NCBI GenBank assembly: GCA_963971425.1
Contig: OZ020517.1
Coordinates: forward strand, 6,140,501-6,204,500
Direction: 5' to 3'
Origin: Bryoerythrophyllum caledonicum
Taxonomy: Eukaryota; Streptophyta; Bryopsida; Pottiales; Pottiaceae
DNA length: 64,000 nt
Shown: piece by piece, positions 33,166-46,500 of the stretch
Layout: every line of letters starts with the position of its first letter
Position numbering within the stretch: position 1 is the first letter of the stretch
Translations under genes and position numbers: made by a program
The notes under the pieces: model-generated
What the model saw: only the letters and a program-made list of their open reading frames with translations
Databases searched by the model: none
What the model was told of the DNA's origin: nothing

Positions 33166-33797
33166 ATTCCAGATTGAGTGGGTTCCAATGATACATTATA
33201 CAGTGAGGTGTTCTGAAGTTGGTCTTCCATGGAAGTTTATGGGACCAACTTTACTTGCCTTCTTATGTTTTTATCTTTTAAAGGGGTGCTCCCATCTTAT
33301 TTTTCCTTTGTATTTTGTGTATGTGTTTTTTATTCTTTTAGGTCTTTCTGGAAACAATTGGGACATTTTCCACATCAAAATCTTGAGTTTGTGTACTTTG
33401 GCTAGTGTTTATATCGATGAATTGTGATATCGTAGAGATGGCTGTTGTGATATTTTGAGTAAGCAATGATGAGAAGTTCTTTGTGATTGTAAATGTCTTT
33501 ACCTATAAATGCATAAAAATTGAAAAATAATCCAAGTTTTTAATATTTTTCTTTTTATTATTAGAATAAGGCATAATAATTTGATACACCGATTTGAATT
33601 TGGATCCAATCTCGTTTATTCTATTTATATGTTAAATTATTTTCCTAAGTATTGCTTTAGTTTCTATATTCCTAGTCATTGGAAGTCCATTTTAAAATTT
33701 AATTATGGTAATTCTACATGTTTGTATATTGTATCTTTTTAATTTATAACTATTTTGTTTATTTATTCAGGAATCCAATATCGTCATCTTGTAAGGC
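33166..33797. other. upstream of the second ParB-methyltransferase-like gene
   Basis: AT-rich, no coding frame with a signature. It would contain the promoter of the gene starting at 33798; ATTTATTCAG just before 33771 could also be a splice acceptor, in which case a further 5' exon exists. Confidence 0.35.
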
Positions 33798-36700
33798 ATG
33801 GCTTCCACAACAATGGTGTATAAGCGGAAGTCAAACCTAGGCTTCTCCACTGCGGAATGGAAATCACATGGATGGTGGATTAAGGGTGAGAGAGGTAGTG
33901 GGGCACCTTTAATGGAAAGCGCTAAACTATTTATTGGTAAAGAGCCTATTGGCGTTATCCCAAACACGGCTTTGGAATTCAACGCTGGTGTTATTTTGTC
34001 TATCTCTATTGGAGTGAGCGGGCAGCGACATTTTTTTGTTATCATTCGATCAGTTGCTAATGGGAAGACTACTTGTACGTATACTCTGCAGTGCGAGAAT
34101 ATATTGAGGCCTGTTGAAAGAGCCTCAAAAGCTGAGGATGTTATCAAGGAGTTGCAGTAGGTTGCGCAATGGTGGAATGTTGTACCAACAGAGAAGAAAC
34201 GGCGACAAATTATGTCTTTGCGTGGAAGTGCGACATTACCTGAATCGCACCATGGAGTAGAGGAACAATTTGCAGCTGCTAGAGTTTCCATGCAACGGAA
34301 CTTTCCACAACTTTCAAATTTGTGAGTGTCTTTTGATATTTGAATTTTTTTTCTGATGAAAATTTATTTGGTTTTAACTAAAATTAGTAAAATAATGATT
34401 TATGTAATTATATTAGAAATTACTGTACCATTTTTGGAGATTTATTCATAGTTACATAAGTATATATGATTTTGATATATTTGTAGTATTTGATTGTTCT
34501 CATTTGAATAATCTAATGATTCCATTGAATATTGATATGATGTTTTAAATTTGTTAAATCATGTATGATATAGTTTTATTGATATAACAAATGATTTTCA
34601 CATTTTAATATCTTGTGAATATTGTAGACAACAACCTGGATCAAGTAGTGGACATCAGTATAATCTACCCGTCCAAAATGCTGAAGAAGATGATGGAGAG
34701 GCGTACAAAGTCCATGTTGTTGCACTTCAGAAAGAGAAACGTTCGAAGACATACACAGGGTTGCCTAGCGATCGAGATGGTCGTTTGGATTCGAATCCCG
34801 GAATCCCCACACCGTATGTTGGATCGCTTCGAGAGGCATTGGAGAGTGGAGATCCGGACTATGTGTTTGTTCGAAAACCCAAACGCCAACGCCAAACTTC
34901 TTCAACTGAACCAGCTGTACAAAAGAACCCTGAGGTACAAAAACAATGATGTTTTTGATGATATTAGAATTATCGTTTTTGCTTGAGTGCCTAAGTTTTG
35001 AAAACAAAGAATGTCCATTGGTATATTATAATATTTTAGTTTAAAAGGAATTGAGGATTAAGTATATTTATTATATGTATAATAAAATGTATTGATTCCA
35101 TGCTACTAGTGTTATATTTTTTGATATTTAATTAGGAATTCACTAAACAATTTTGATTGATGTATGTTACTTTGATGTTTTAATGTACAAAGGAGTCTTT
35201 GGAAGTATAGCATGTAATCGTTGGAAAGATTTAATTGAAAAAAAGTTATCATTAGGAAATCTTTACATGTTTTTTCCATTGAGTATTGTAGAAATGTATG
35301 GTTTGTGCAAAAGATTCAAATGAATAAAAATAACATACAGTACTTATTGGTTGAATGAAACTTATGTATATTTTACAATGATAGTGACATGACATGATGA
35401 TTTAAAAATTGAATGAATTTTTTTTTCCGTGGTGTTATGGTTTGGAATTTGGTATATTTGTGGTCTATTTTTATAGCACTCTTGGCAGATTAGTGAAATC
35501 GGGTTCTAGCACTTTGTCTATAATAAACGGCACCAATTGTAATTGGTTTTGGGATTTATGAATTTTGATGTCTTTCGAATTTGTTTTTGGGATTAGGTTC
35601 CAAACACAATTTTATTATGTTATTTGCTTGTATACCAACTTGTAGAGGAAATTTTTTGATGTAGCATATTCAGTTAAAGTGTAACATGAGCAGTATTCAA
35701 AAACCACCAATTCAGAGTTAGAATCTTTGTGAACCAAATTTTAATTATTTGAAAATAGAAACGATGAAATTGTAGGTAATCAATTAGAGTTTAAATAAAA
35801 ACATAAATCATGTAAATCTTCAAATTTTATGTAGAAATGAAGAGGTATTGCTGATATCTGGCCGGACAATGTGCAAAAATGTTCGAGAAGCTATATGAAA
35901 ATTCTTGATATGCATCAGAACTTAGAAGTAAGATTTAAAGTTATAGAGTTTTTAATGTAATAAAAATCATATCATATATATATAAATAATCTCAATGTTT
36001 ATAGATATTATTTGTAAGAGTTTTTGAGTTGCCAAGGAAATTATTCCAACATTCCTATTACAAGTAGAAATATTTTTATTTCACCATCTTGGTGTTGAAA
36101 ATAGTTTGATATTCACAAAGATGATACTATGGCACAATTCTATTGAAAATTTCAAAGTCATACATAAATTGACATTGTAGAATAATGACTATATTTTTAG
36201 TTTGTTCTATGTGGATCAATTATGTTGTATATAAGAAAAAATAAGTTCATAGAAATTAATGTCATTGTAAAGTAGTGAACATAAGCTCTAGTATGATTCT
36301 ATACTTCAAGTTGGTGTATTTTTTGATATGATTGTGTAAATCATTCATCTTGTTATCAATGAATTTGTAGGTGTTCTTTGGATCGAGTTTGAAACCGGAG
36401 TTGGAGAAAGGCTACATATTTGGCACAGATTATACATTTCATGTTGAAGTAGCAAAGGTATTTCGGCCGAGTTCTGCATGTACCAACCACCAAGTTTTAA
36501 ACGATGAAAATGCAAAACGGATTTATGATATGTTGCGTGGAGGCAATAGATTGCAAGCCCAGGTTGCGCCCATGATTCTTCGACCCAAATCATATAGTGG
36601 AGGTATTGGAGAACGTGTCGATTTTATAGCTCATGGCAACAGTGAGAGCTTCAACTGTTTATACGAAGCTCATGTTCAATTCTGTGGAGGTGGAGAAGAT

Positions 36701-39600
36701 GCTCGCGCAGAATTTCTGGATCGTTTCACATGGGAGCTAGTTGATGGACAACACATCCGATCGGCATGCAATGATTTAGCAATCAAGCACGTGGAAATGG
36801 GTGTTATTACGGAAGCTGAGTACGATGATCTATTTTAAAGGTGGCCTGCACACATAGTAATTTATGACGAGCCCCAATATTTCATCGAATTATCTCGTCA
36901 AGTATGCGTACATTGATTAAGACAAAAAGCATTTACAATTTTGTTATTTGGAAATATTTGAAAATCAAGTATATTGTGAAGAAAAAAGAAGTTGTGCTTG
37001 TATATGTAAAGTATTCAACTAAAATTATATGTGATAAATTTAGGAAAAACTACATCCGTTTAAACTTATATTATATAGATCAAACATGAAGCATGGATCA
37101 TAGGTAGGAGATGCGCCTATATTTGCAAATATGATCGTAAATTAATTTATAGGGATTTTGTCCGTATGTGAAGGTGAACAATGATCGGGTAGCGAGATGT
37201 CCAATTATGACGGTAGGACAATGCCTTCGAAAGATCAGGGAAACATGGATTTTCTTTGGACGAGTTGGGCCGAGTACAGCTAACGATTCACAAGCCATCA
37301 TTGACGAGCGCGCCAGATTTTACTCCACATTGCATGCGGCTACAGGCATTCCACCAAGAGAGGAACATTTCAAGCTGTTGGAGCTCAGGACAAAGTTTGA
37401 GGTTCACCTACGTTATGCTTGCATGCCAGACGATACTAATTTTCAAGCGGTGCTCCGTATGTGTGACGACTATGATGTAGGCCTAACCCGATACAGCAAA
37501 ATCAAGAACCACAAGGCTTCTTCAAAAATGGTGATCACGTGGCTTCGTCCTTTGAGATGCCTCACTGATGTATCCATACGGATCTATGCTCTGAGATGTT
37601 CTCTAGCACATGGAGAGCAATCCTTATACTTTGCAGACTTTAAAGAAGCGGCTGCAGGACGTCAGATAGGATATGCAGTCTTGAATGCATGTAGATGGAT
37701 TTTGAATGAGCAGCAACCGGGGCACTATGCATTCAAAGCCCTTATGGACGTGAATGTTGTGCGGGAATACAACATCTCTTCAGAGGAAGTGATGCTTATG
37801 TATGATGATGCGGGGACATCATTTGTGGAAAAGTGGAAGGGCCCCATATGTGAGAGCTTCAAGGAACAGAGGAAATACGAGAGCCTCATTCCAAGCAGTA
37901 TTCGAGATTTCATGCGCTACAAGTTTGAGGGAGTCAGACCAACTATACCAAAATCTGATTGGATTTTAGAAGCGGATGTGAGTTCTAACAAACGTCAAAA
38001 TTGCAGGAGTCATGTACAAGTTACGAGGTCAATATTGGATTCGAGTACAGGCACCGTTGGTGATGAATGTTTGTGGATGGTCGACTGCAACTGGGCTGTG
38101 GTAGATGGAAGCAGCATACCTCTAGCGGATGTGCCCAAAGTACTTGAGCATGTTATGAAGTGGATGCCGAAGGTGGGGCGATGGAATGTTGTTTTTATGC
38201 TTCCACCCATGGAGAATACTTCAAACCTGGTGGAGATTTTGAGCCATGTAGATGGATTTGAAGACATTGTTGTACAAGAGGGGACGTACACATTTTCTCG
38301 TCAGTCTTCAGATTCAAAGAAGGCGGTTTCATATGGAAAGCACAAACTGTACATCAGAGCCATTGGGGGATTGTTGTATGTGATGCGATATCCTAGAGAA
38401 TCAGACTGGCGTTCGAATGCGGCTCTCGAGAGCGGAGTAGAGTGGCCCACATCTTGGGTAGAACCTACAACACCATGGACACCAAGTGAGTGGAATATAC
38501 GAGCACGAAATCCAAGAACTGTGATGAGTATCATACAGAGCTCTGCCCCGCAGTATTGGATGGTGGCACTTGTTGGTCTTACACACATGGTTCCAATTCT
38601 AGTAGACCATGGGATCGAGACAATAATGGTGTTTGACGGGAAGGATGATATCCGATCACGGCTGTTGGAGTGGATGGCAACAAGAGATGAAGGCGATTCA
38701 GTTCCAAGGAGGGAGACGAGATCCGCTATGCAGGACGCATCGGTTTCAAGTCATGATATAGGGTCAAACGAGGATTTTAACAAAGATGTTGGCGGTTCTG
38801 CGAAACAGAAGGAGGTAGCATCAGAAGGGTGTTTTATGGAAGGCCATGCAATTGATGATACCAAGGACAACATAGGCTCCACATCAAAGGAGAATATTGT
38901 GTATGATGGTGGGGAAGGAGCTTGTGTTCAAGAGGCTTCTGAAGATGCTATGAGGAAGATCTATGTGCAAAGAAACTCTTTGGATGCTCACTTAGTTCAG
39001 GCTCATGGAGAACCATCTATGAAGGACATGTCGTTGACTAAAGCAACTAGGAACAATATTCAGGAAGTCGGTGATGAAGACGAAAACCATGCTCGAGCCG
39101 TTGTTGGTGAAGACGCACCGGTATCTTTTCAAGGCCATATTCAACATGGCATTCTCCTTCAGCCACAGTTTCCGGAGATGTTGAGTGCCACTGATACAAA
39201 TGTGAATATTATGGGTTCTTTGGGGGCAATGAGTGATATTCACACTTCAGAGCTTGGCAGTTCTATCAACGCGGATAAAGAATGGATTTCACGCATTAGT
39301 GAACTCAATTATGAAGAGCACGGTGATTATTATGTGGACCGATTGCAACACATGTGGATTCATGAGGACCCTTCTCGTCCCATCAATCCGCTTGACAGTG
39401 ATCGTTGGTGTACGTTTGAGGAGAAGTACTTCAAGAGGATTGAAGTTCAAGAGCTGCTGCTGCGACAAGCATCAAAGCCAACAACAATGGCAAAAGATTT
39501 TGTAGCTCAAGGCATTTTTTTGGATTCTGTACCGAGTACATCTTCCACCGGCAATATGCGTGACGACCTAGAGAGAGTGCTTGAAACTCCGCCGGAATGA
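33798..39600 (+). pseudogene. second ParB-like / methyltransferase-like gene, two in-frame stops
   Basis: Four exons fit in phase: 33798-34321, 34628-34934, 36371-36901 and 37153-39600, totalling 1270 codons. TAG at 34158-34160 and TAA at 36836-36838 interrupt it; no frameshift. Exon 1 begins MASTTMVYKRK and is unfamiliar; exon 2 is a basic/acidic linker (KPKRQRQ). Exon 3 (about residues 300-450) has VDGQHIRSACNDLA, which I read as a ParB box (DGxHRxxA), then a beta-strand-like AHIVIY. Exon 4 has a helical part. A Rossmann-like stretch follows: WMVDCNWAV near 764 in the place of motif IV, NVVFMLPP as the next strand, and ALVGLTHMVPILVDHGIETIMVFDG near 930 in the place of motif I. Order and spacing parallel the gene at 12548-19732. 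Catalytic residues are poor matches, so activity is doubtful. A low-complexity, acidic tail follows. Homology is my visual judgement. No transposase or terminal repeats were found around it. Confidence 0.45.
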
Positions 39601-41806
39601 TAGATGAAGACAAATTTATACAGATAGAGTCAATGATATGTATACATACATGTAATAGGTTATTGATTATACTTCTATATATGTATCTATGTTTTGGTTC
39701 TCATCTAAAAAGTGTTAGAGCTTTTGTATATATATACCTAAGTGTTTTACGTATTCTACAATATTTTTCATGGTTTAAGGAGTATTTCACATTAGAATTT
39801 GAAAAGGATTTTATTCTGATGTATAGTACTATATATGTACATGATATGAAGTATTAAATAAATATATGATTTTGGTAATTATATTGAAGTCTGATTCGTC
39901 TATAGAAAACTAACAAGAATATTATCTATGTAAACTTATTGTATTCACTATAGCATTATATATAATGAAGCATATATATAAATATAAATCTATATATATA
40001 TGTGTATGCCTATATATATGTATGCCTATATCTACGTAGACACTGGTATTTCTATATGCTTAAATCAATGTGTACATCTCCAAAGCTTGTTTCATTGAAA
40101 AATATCATCCTATGTATTTATGTGGTAAACTAATCTTAATGGTATATGTATATTGATTAGAAGGACGTGCATACATGTGCAAATGAATTACATAAAGACT
40201 TTTACAAACATTGCAAAGATATGTGCTTGTATATTAATTAAGTCCATTATTCATCCATTATTAAACAATATATGGAAATGACTTTATATTTCAACAAATT
40301 TCTACATGATTTTCCCCATTTTTCTTTATCCATACCTCTAGTTTCTTTTTATAGTCTAATGATTTCAAAAAGTTTTTCTTTCATGTTTTCCACATGAAGT
40401 GAAATTGAGTTGGCCTTCCAAAAAAAACGTCACATGTGCATGTGACGTTTTCACGAATACTGTGTTTGAGGTACATGATTTGATGTGAATTGGAAATTGA
40501 GGTGGACTACTTTAATATGCATAAACTGCAATCGGTGCATGTATTTTGAAATACTTTGATTAAGTGTATTTGTAGTGAATGGTGTACTCAAAGAGGCGGA
40601 TCATTAATATAGACATAAGCGGAAAATATATTCATCAAGAGTAAAAAGTTGTAGCATTTATACATCAATTGGTGCCAATACACTAATGCCATTTTCATAG
40701 TACTTGTTTTCTCAAGAAGGCTGAAACTTGGATTATTTCCTAAAGAACCAAGGCATTTTCAAGGAATCTCTACTCCATTTATTCAAAGTCCCAAGATGAA
40801 CTTTTGGAGAATGTAACCAAAGGGTCTTCTTATAAACTTGTATGAGATGATGTGGTGAGAAAATTGTAAATTTTGACCATATATATTGAAAGATAATTGC
40901 AGTCCAAGTGGGAAAATTTTCCAAAGGGACGTTGGATCCTTTACGAGTTAATAAATTAGAGTTTTCCTCATAGTGGAACCAGATGAGAAAGAGAAGGTGA
41001 GAACATAATCCCTATAGGATGAAGACTATTTTTTTGAGAAAATAACTTAAAAACATCTCTAATTGGGCCACTATACGGATACTGACTTCATTGCACTTCT
41101 AAGTGATGATAGCATCTTGTTATGTACAATTAGAAGAACACATTGGATATTTTATATAACTTTTGGTCCCAATGATAGGAATATAATTGCGTTTATAGCA
41201 AGTTTGATCATCTTTATGCACTCTTGGTGTACAAGGTCAACACCCTAAGACTTATTGACGAATTGAAATTTTTACGCTATGCATGGTTGTCACTTCTTAC
41301 CATCACAATCTATATAATACAAGGTACTTGTCCAAAAAGATGTAGGTACATTAAAGACATATCCCAAGAAAGTCTTTCAAGAAGTAGGGGTCAAAAATCA
41401 CACAAGCTACATTTTACTTGATTTTAATCTCAATTTAATATAGGATCTCAATTTAACACAGTCTTTTGAAGATATGCAGAAAGATTCAATTCATTTGCTT
41501 TTAATCCCTAAATCTATTGACTAGTTCTCACCACAAAACAATTCAAAATTGCTCAGCTATGTGCAAAGAGTGAACATGGAAAAAGAAAGTCTTATTTTCA
41601 TCTCCATCTATAAGATCTCTATATGTACTTTTGAAAGCACATACTCACAAAATTTTCATAATTTTGACCACATGGACTGAAAGATTATAGAGTTTTGAGT
41701 GAAGAATTTTATTATTCTTCTTCACCCCTTTGCAGGAACGTTGACTTTGACTTCTCTTGGTGTCAAAGTATTGCAATATAAAAGTTTGTGATGTATTTTA
41801 TACCAC
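39601..41806. other. AT-rich, no gene; MITE fragments
   Basis: 39.6-40.3 kb is rich in TATATA/ATGTAT words. A 28-bp palindrome is annotated separately. From 40737 (TCCTAAAGAACCAAGGCATTT) to about 40960 there is a fragment related to the 4737-5554 MITE; 41505-41700 resembles the end of the 27.7-kb MITE. No coding frame. Confidence 0.5.
40424..40451. repeat. 28-bp palindrome with TGACGT in each arm
   Basis: Arms AAAACGTCACATG and CATGTGACGTTTT are exactly complementary around a central TG. TGACGT is the core of plant bZIP binding sites; whether this site is regulatory is unknown, and no gene is close. Confidence 0.85.
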
Positions 41807-41808
41807 TA

Positions 41809-42378
41809 CAGTCATCCCTCCCATAAGCTATTGCCAAATCTAGCACCGGTGAGTAGAGGTGGTAAGGACTTAGTAGAGGTCAAAAGTTAGTGGTGGTTTT
41901 AGTAGAGGACTTGGTAACTTCAACACAATTTCATCTCCATCCACCCACTATCATTTCCTAAAATGGGCCTAGCATCAAGCGCCACGTCAAATGGCATGTG
42001 AAAATGTCATATGACCATGCTCACTTGAGTTGGCCCACTTGTAACCTATTCATCGGCAAGTTGGATGGTTGGAAAATTGAAAAGTCTTTAAAAACCAATC
42101 AGAACAATCTTGAAAGGAAGGTGGCAACAATGTGAGGATTGTGGCACTATTGTAATTGAATAGTGACATGTGAAGGAATAGTAGCACTCTTGAGTGATAT
42201 AGTGAAATAGTAATTGATTGGTCTCAAAAACATCAAACAACATTATCTACTAGTTTTGTGCTTCAATTCTCATACACGTCAACACTAGTTAGAACTTAGT
42301 TACAGTTATAGTTAGCTAAGGTTATAAGTTAGTGGCATTTTAACTTAGGAGAGGTATAACTTATAGGAGGGATGACTG
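41809..42378. mobile_element. 570-bp MITE with CAGTCATCCCTCC termini and TA target
   Basis: The left end CAGTCATCCCTCCCATAAG is preceded by TA (41807-41808). The right end is TATAGGAGGGATGACTG, followed by TA (42379-42380). The interior has GTAGAGG-rich repeats (AGTAGAGGTGG, TAGTAGAGGACTTGG). No coding capacity. The TA duplication and CAGT start point to the Tc1/mariner group. A truncated relative lies at 3668-3803. Confidence 0.85.
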
Positions 42379-42380
42379 TA

Positions 42381-43704
42381 CGGTGGGGTCCAAAAATAAT
42401 TCGAATTTTTGCTTATGTACGTTTCAACACCACACTGCTGCCAACTTTGGCATCCTCCTCAAGGCTGAAAATTTGTCAATTTACCATGAAATTTTTGGCA
42501 CAAGATAACTTCTATGTTAAAAAAATGTGTGCCAAATTTCAAGTCCAGATGATGAATACAAAAAAAGATATTCAAAATCTACCAAGATGTGTAGTTGTGA
42601 GCCATTCACAGCTGCCAACTTTGACATCCTCCCTAGGGCTGATTATTTTTTAATTTACCTTGAATTTTTTGGCACAACATCATCTCTATGTTTATAATAG
42701 TGTGCCTAATTCCAAGGCCTCGTGAAGAATACAAAAAAGGATTATCAAAATTGTTTCTCATAACTACATATTTTGGTAGATTTTGAAGATGGTTATTTGT
42801 ATTCATCTTCTGGCCTTGAATTTTTGCACACATGTCATCAACATGGAGATGATCTTGTTCCAATAGTTTCATGGTCAATTAACAAATTTTCCGACGTGAG
42901 GAGGGTGCCAAAGTTGGCAATAGTGAAATGGTTTCCCTAATTGCTTCTCACAACTACACATGTTGGTAGATTTTGATTTGTTTCTTTTCTTTTGTGGATC
43001 TTTTGGACTTGAAATTCAACACACGTATAATCAACATAGAGATGGTCTTATGTCCAAAATATAATGGGAAAAAATAAAAAATTGAATCCTTGGGAGGGTG
43101 TCAAAGTTGGCAGCAGTGAAATGTTTCTCACAACTATGCGTGTGTGTAGATGTCAAAAATCTTTTGATATGTAGATATTTTGGCCTTCATATTTGGCATG
43201 CATGTGATCAACATGGAGGCAGTCTCATGTCAAACATTTCATGGGAAAACACAAAAAAATTCAATCCTTGGGAGTGTGTCAAAATTGGCCAGGAGTGAAA
43301 TATTTCTCACAACTACACATGTTGCTAGATTTTGAATTAGTTTTATTTGTGTGGATCTTTTGGACTTGAAATTTTTCTAATATGTAATCAACATAGAAGT
43401 GGTCTCATGCTAAAAAGTTTATGGGCAAAATCAATTCTTTCAATCCTTGGGAGGGTGTCAAAGTTGGCAGTTGTGAAACTTTTCTTACAACTATCCCATG
43501 TTGGTAAATCTTGGATATCTTTTTCTGTATAAATCTCTTGGCCTCGAAATTTGGCGCACATGTTTTCAACATAGAATTGATCTTGTGCCAAAAACTTCAT
43601 GGTAAATTGACAATTTTTCAGCCCTCAGGAGGGCGCCAACGTTGGTAGCAATGTAGTGGATGCGTACATAAGCAAAAAATTCGAATTATTTTTGGACCCC
43701 ACTG
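42381..43704. mobile_element. 1.3-kb Tc1/mariner-like non-autonomous element with modular arms
   Basis: Ends CGGTGGGGTCCAAAAATAAT and (inverted) CAGTGGGGTCCAAAAATAAT are each followed by TCGAATTTTT and GCTTATGTACG, flanked by TA on both sides (42379-42380, 43705-43706). Inside, modules of about 170-200 bp carry GCCAA(C/A)(T/G)TTGGCA, CTCACAACTACACATG, a TTTTGG(C/A)CTTGAAATT word and CATCAACATGGAGATGG. Two modules at the left run opposite to about four at the right, as in foldback elements. No transposase frame. Confidence 0.85.
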
Positions 43705-43706
43705 TA

Positions 43707-45189
43707 CAGTACAGTATACCTAATATTAATTCCATGTACACCAATTATTTGAGGGATTGAAAAAGTGAAGTGTATTTCAATGTCAGCCATGTAGAAAGGT
43801 TCAATTATTGCCAAACCCCATTTTGATTTTGAAATTATTTATTAATTTGAAAATCCAAGCTAGTGAAAGGTAAGGTTTATATTTCTCCTTCAAGTAGAAA
43901 AAATGATAGATCTCTGGTTTTTATGAAGAAATGAAATTTGTTGTGTGCAACTTGCCTTGAAAAAGACTTTGACTCATCTTGGGAACAAAGTTTTACACAA
44001 AGGAAGACTGCTTTTCAATCTGAATAAAAAATAATTACTTACTTCTATTAAAACTAATGTATAAGCGAGGGTCGTAGCAAAATGTTTTGAAGTTGCCCAA
44101 TGTACTCACCCTCAACAATACTTCTCTAAGATGGCATAATTCTTTTCCCATAGGTCCTATGAGAACATAGCTTATATTCCCATTATACAGCTCTTATCTT
44201 CTTGCATATTTGTACAAAATTTCAAAATTACAATCATAGAAACATGCCCAAGATTTGCATATGCCCACCTTTGGACTTTTGGTCTCTAGGGATAATATGA
44301 CCTTTTTTCTTTTACATCATTGATAATGTTGTGTTTACTTAAATTAGAAAGGAAGAAGAGTGCAAAATCTTCTAATCTAGCTCACTAACGTAAAGTAACA
44401 AAAGACCCTTTTTCATGGTGGTTGGAAATCGTCACTTCTCTTGGTGCAAAATTCTTGCACCAGGGAAAGCCTTTTTTTGGTAAAATCTTGAAGGAAGGTT
44501 TGTTGGGTACATATATTCAAACTCACTCATTTTCTTAAGTGACTTTGGAAACTGCCCAAACACCTTGCCTTCAAAGAAAATTAGCTTTGGGTATCATAGT
44601 CTCTTCATCAAATGTTGGAATTTGTTTTGTATATTCTCTTATGGGAGTCTGAAACTCCCACTTGGTTGCCCCTACCAAAAAAATTAGCTATAATTGTGAT
44701 TTTTAGTTTAGATAACCGGCAAAGTAGTTAGTATTATGTAGAAGTAGGTTGTATAATATTAGTGAAAGTAGGTGAATGCTTAAGTAATTAATTAGTGTTA
44801 TAGTGGTGATAAAACGTGGCCTTAAAACCACCAAGTTTATGCCCTAAAAAACCTAAGAAGAATGCTCGGGAAGGATCTCCGGAAAAAAGGATCCCAATCA
44901 CCACTTGGACTAAATTAACTAGTCAAAGCTTTCCTTAGAGGGATAGATTATTTGTAGTTTCTTTTTCATTGTTTAGGTCCCTATTTCTTTTGGTTAGGTA
45001 TTGTTGAAAACTTAAATTCTTATTTGGAAAGATAAGAGTTTAATATTATATATGAAAGAAAATGAAAAAGAAAAAAAGAAAAAGAAATAATAAGGGCTCA
45101 TAACCGGGACAAAGAGGGTATCAACCGGGTACCAACCCCGGACAAAGAGGGTACCAACCGGGTACAACCAAGAACAGCCGAGCACAAAC
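43707..45189. other. no gene; dispersed-repeat fragments
   Basis: 43720-43800 and 44400-44480 carry words of the dispersed repeat (TGTACACCAATTATT; TCACTTCTCTTGGTGCAAAA). No supported coding frame. Confidence 0.45.
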
Positions 45190-45670
45190 AGCGAGGGAGA
45201 ATGTACACGAGCTGCCAAGCACACGAGGGAGAGCTGCTGAGGAAAACGAATACAAGCACACAAGGAGAGCTGCCGAGGAAGAACGAGCAGCCAAACATAC
45301 GAGGGAGAGCGGCTGAGAAGAACGAGCAGCCAAGCACGAGCTGCCGGAGGGAGAACGAACACGAACACACAAGCAACGGAACACACGAGGGAGAGTTGCC
45401 GAGGAGCACGAGCAGTGGAGCACACGAGGGAGAGCTGTTGAAGAGAACAAACACAAGCACACGAGGGAGAACTGCTAAGGAGAACTAACACGAGCACACG
45501 AGGAAGAGCTGCGGAGAAAATATGAGCAGCCAAACAAAACCAGCAAGGAAGAACAAGCAGCCAAGCACAAGCTTCCGGGGGGAGAACGAACTCAAGCACA
45601 CGAGGGAGAGCAACCGGAGGGAGAACGAACACGAATACACAAGCACAAACACACAAGGGAGAAGCCTAGA
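45190..45670. repeat. purine-rich degenerate repeat (ACACGAGGGAGAGCTGCCGAGG)
   Basis: Units of variable length combine CACACGAGGGAGAGC, TGCCGAGGA and GAACGAACACGAGCAC about ten times, ending in a GAAGAAGAAG run. Long frames on both strands are created by the repeat and show repetitive, biologically implausible composition. Confidence 0.8.
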
Positions 45671-46500
45671 AGTAAGAAGAAGAAGAGGAGAAGGAAGAAG
45701 AAGAAGAAGAAGGAGGGTGGAAAAAGAGTTGAAACCTCCTAGGGTTTGGAAGTTGCAAACTAATGGTGGAGGAGGTTTTAGACATAACAAGGTGGAGATT
45801 ACTAGGCGTAGAGGCGGTGCAAGGAGATTCGCAACCACGGCGAGATGATTCAAAGACTAAACCACACTTTCAAGGAAGTTGCGGGTGTAACAAGGAGGTG
45901 GCAAGAGTTGTGAACAAGGTGATTCTTGCCAATTGATGGATTTTTCTTGTTTGTACAACTTTCTCGTTTGTTAGATCTCTTCTCATTTTCCTTTCCCTGG
46001 GGCGAATTCCGATTGCCTTCTTTCCGGTCTAGGAAAAAGTCTCCCGGTAGACTCTACTTAGACCTCATACATCCTAGATCTTGAATTCTTGTTACATGTG
46101 CGTCTACCTTTTTGTCCCATCATTTGTTTTCTATTATCCTAGCCTCGTGGCAAGTCTACCTTTATGTTTTCCCTATTCTTTCCCCTTTCTTAGATCTTGC
46201 CTAAATTTTCCATCTTTTTTCCGGTCTCTCCGGTCACCTGGGAAACCCCCTTAACAAATTCTTGTTCTCCTAAGTCATCTCTTTTGCTTGTAGTGGTCAA
46301 TTGTGATGTTGTTTCGTTAGTTGTGTTACTAGATACGTGAGATGCCTACATCCAAGTTAATCTAGAAAAGTGTTCCGGAGAAAGTACATCGGTTGCCCGG
46401 AATACTTGTATTTTCCGGGCCGGACCGGAAATTGTGATAAGTTGGTAGGGTGATTGGTGGAAGTACAGGTACATCGCGGAGTTAGTCCATTCCGGACAAT
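45671..46500. other. upstream part of the LTR-type element, no gene
   Basis: If the 46.5-51.7 kb element is an LTR retrotransposon, its leader or the remains of its 5' LTR should be here. I could not find a second copy of the 51-kb LTR in this stretch, so the 5' LTR is missing or too diverged. Confidence 0.35.

Noticed and set aside
45012-45853. Long Cys/Leu/Ser/Val-rich minus frames and charged plus frames
   Set aside because: Both strands are open because of a purine-rich degenerate repeat; peptides mirror the repeat.
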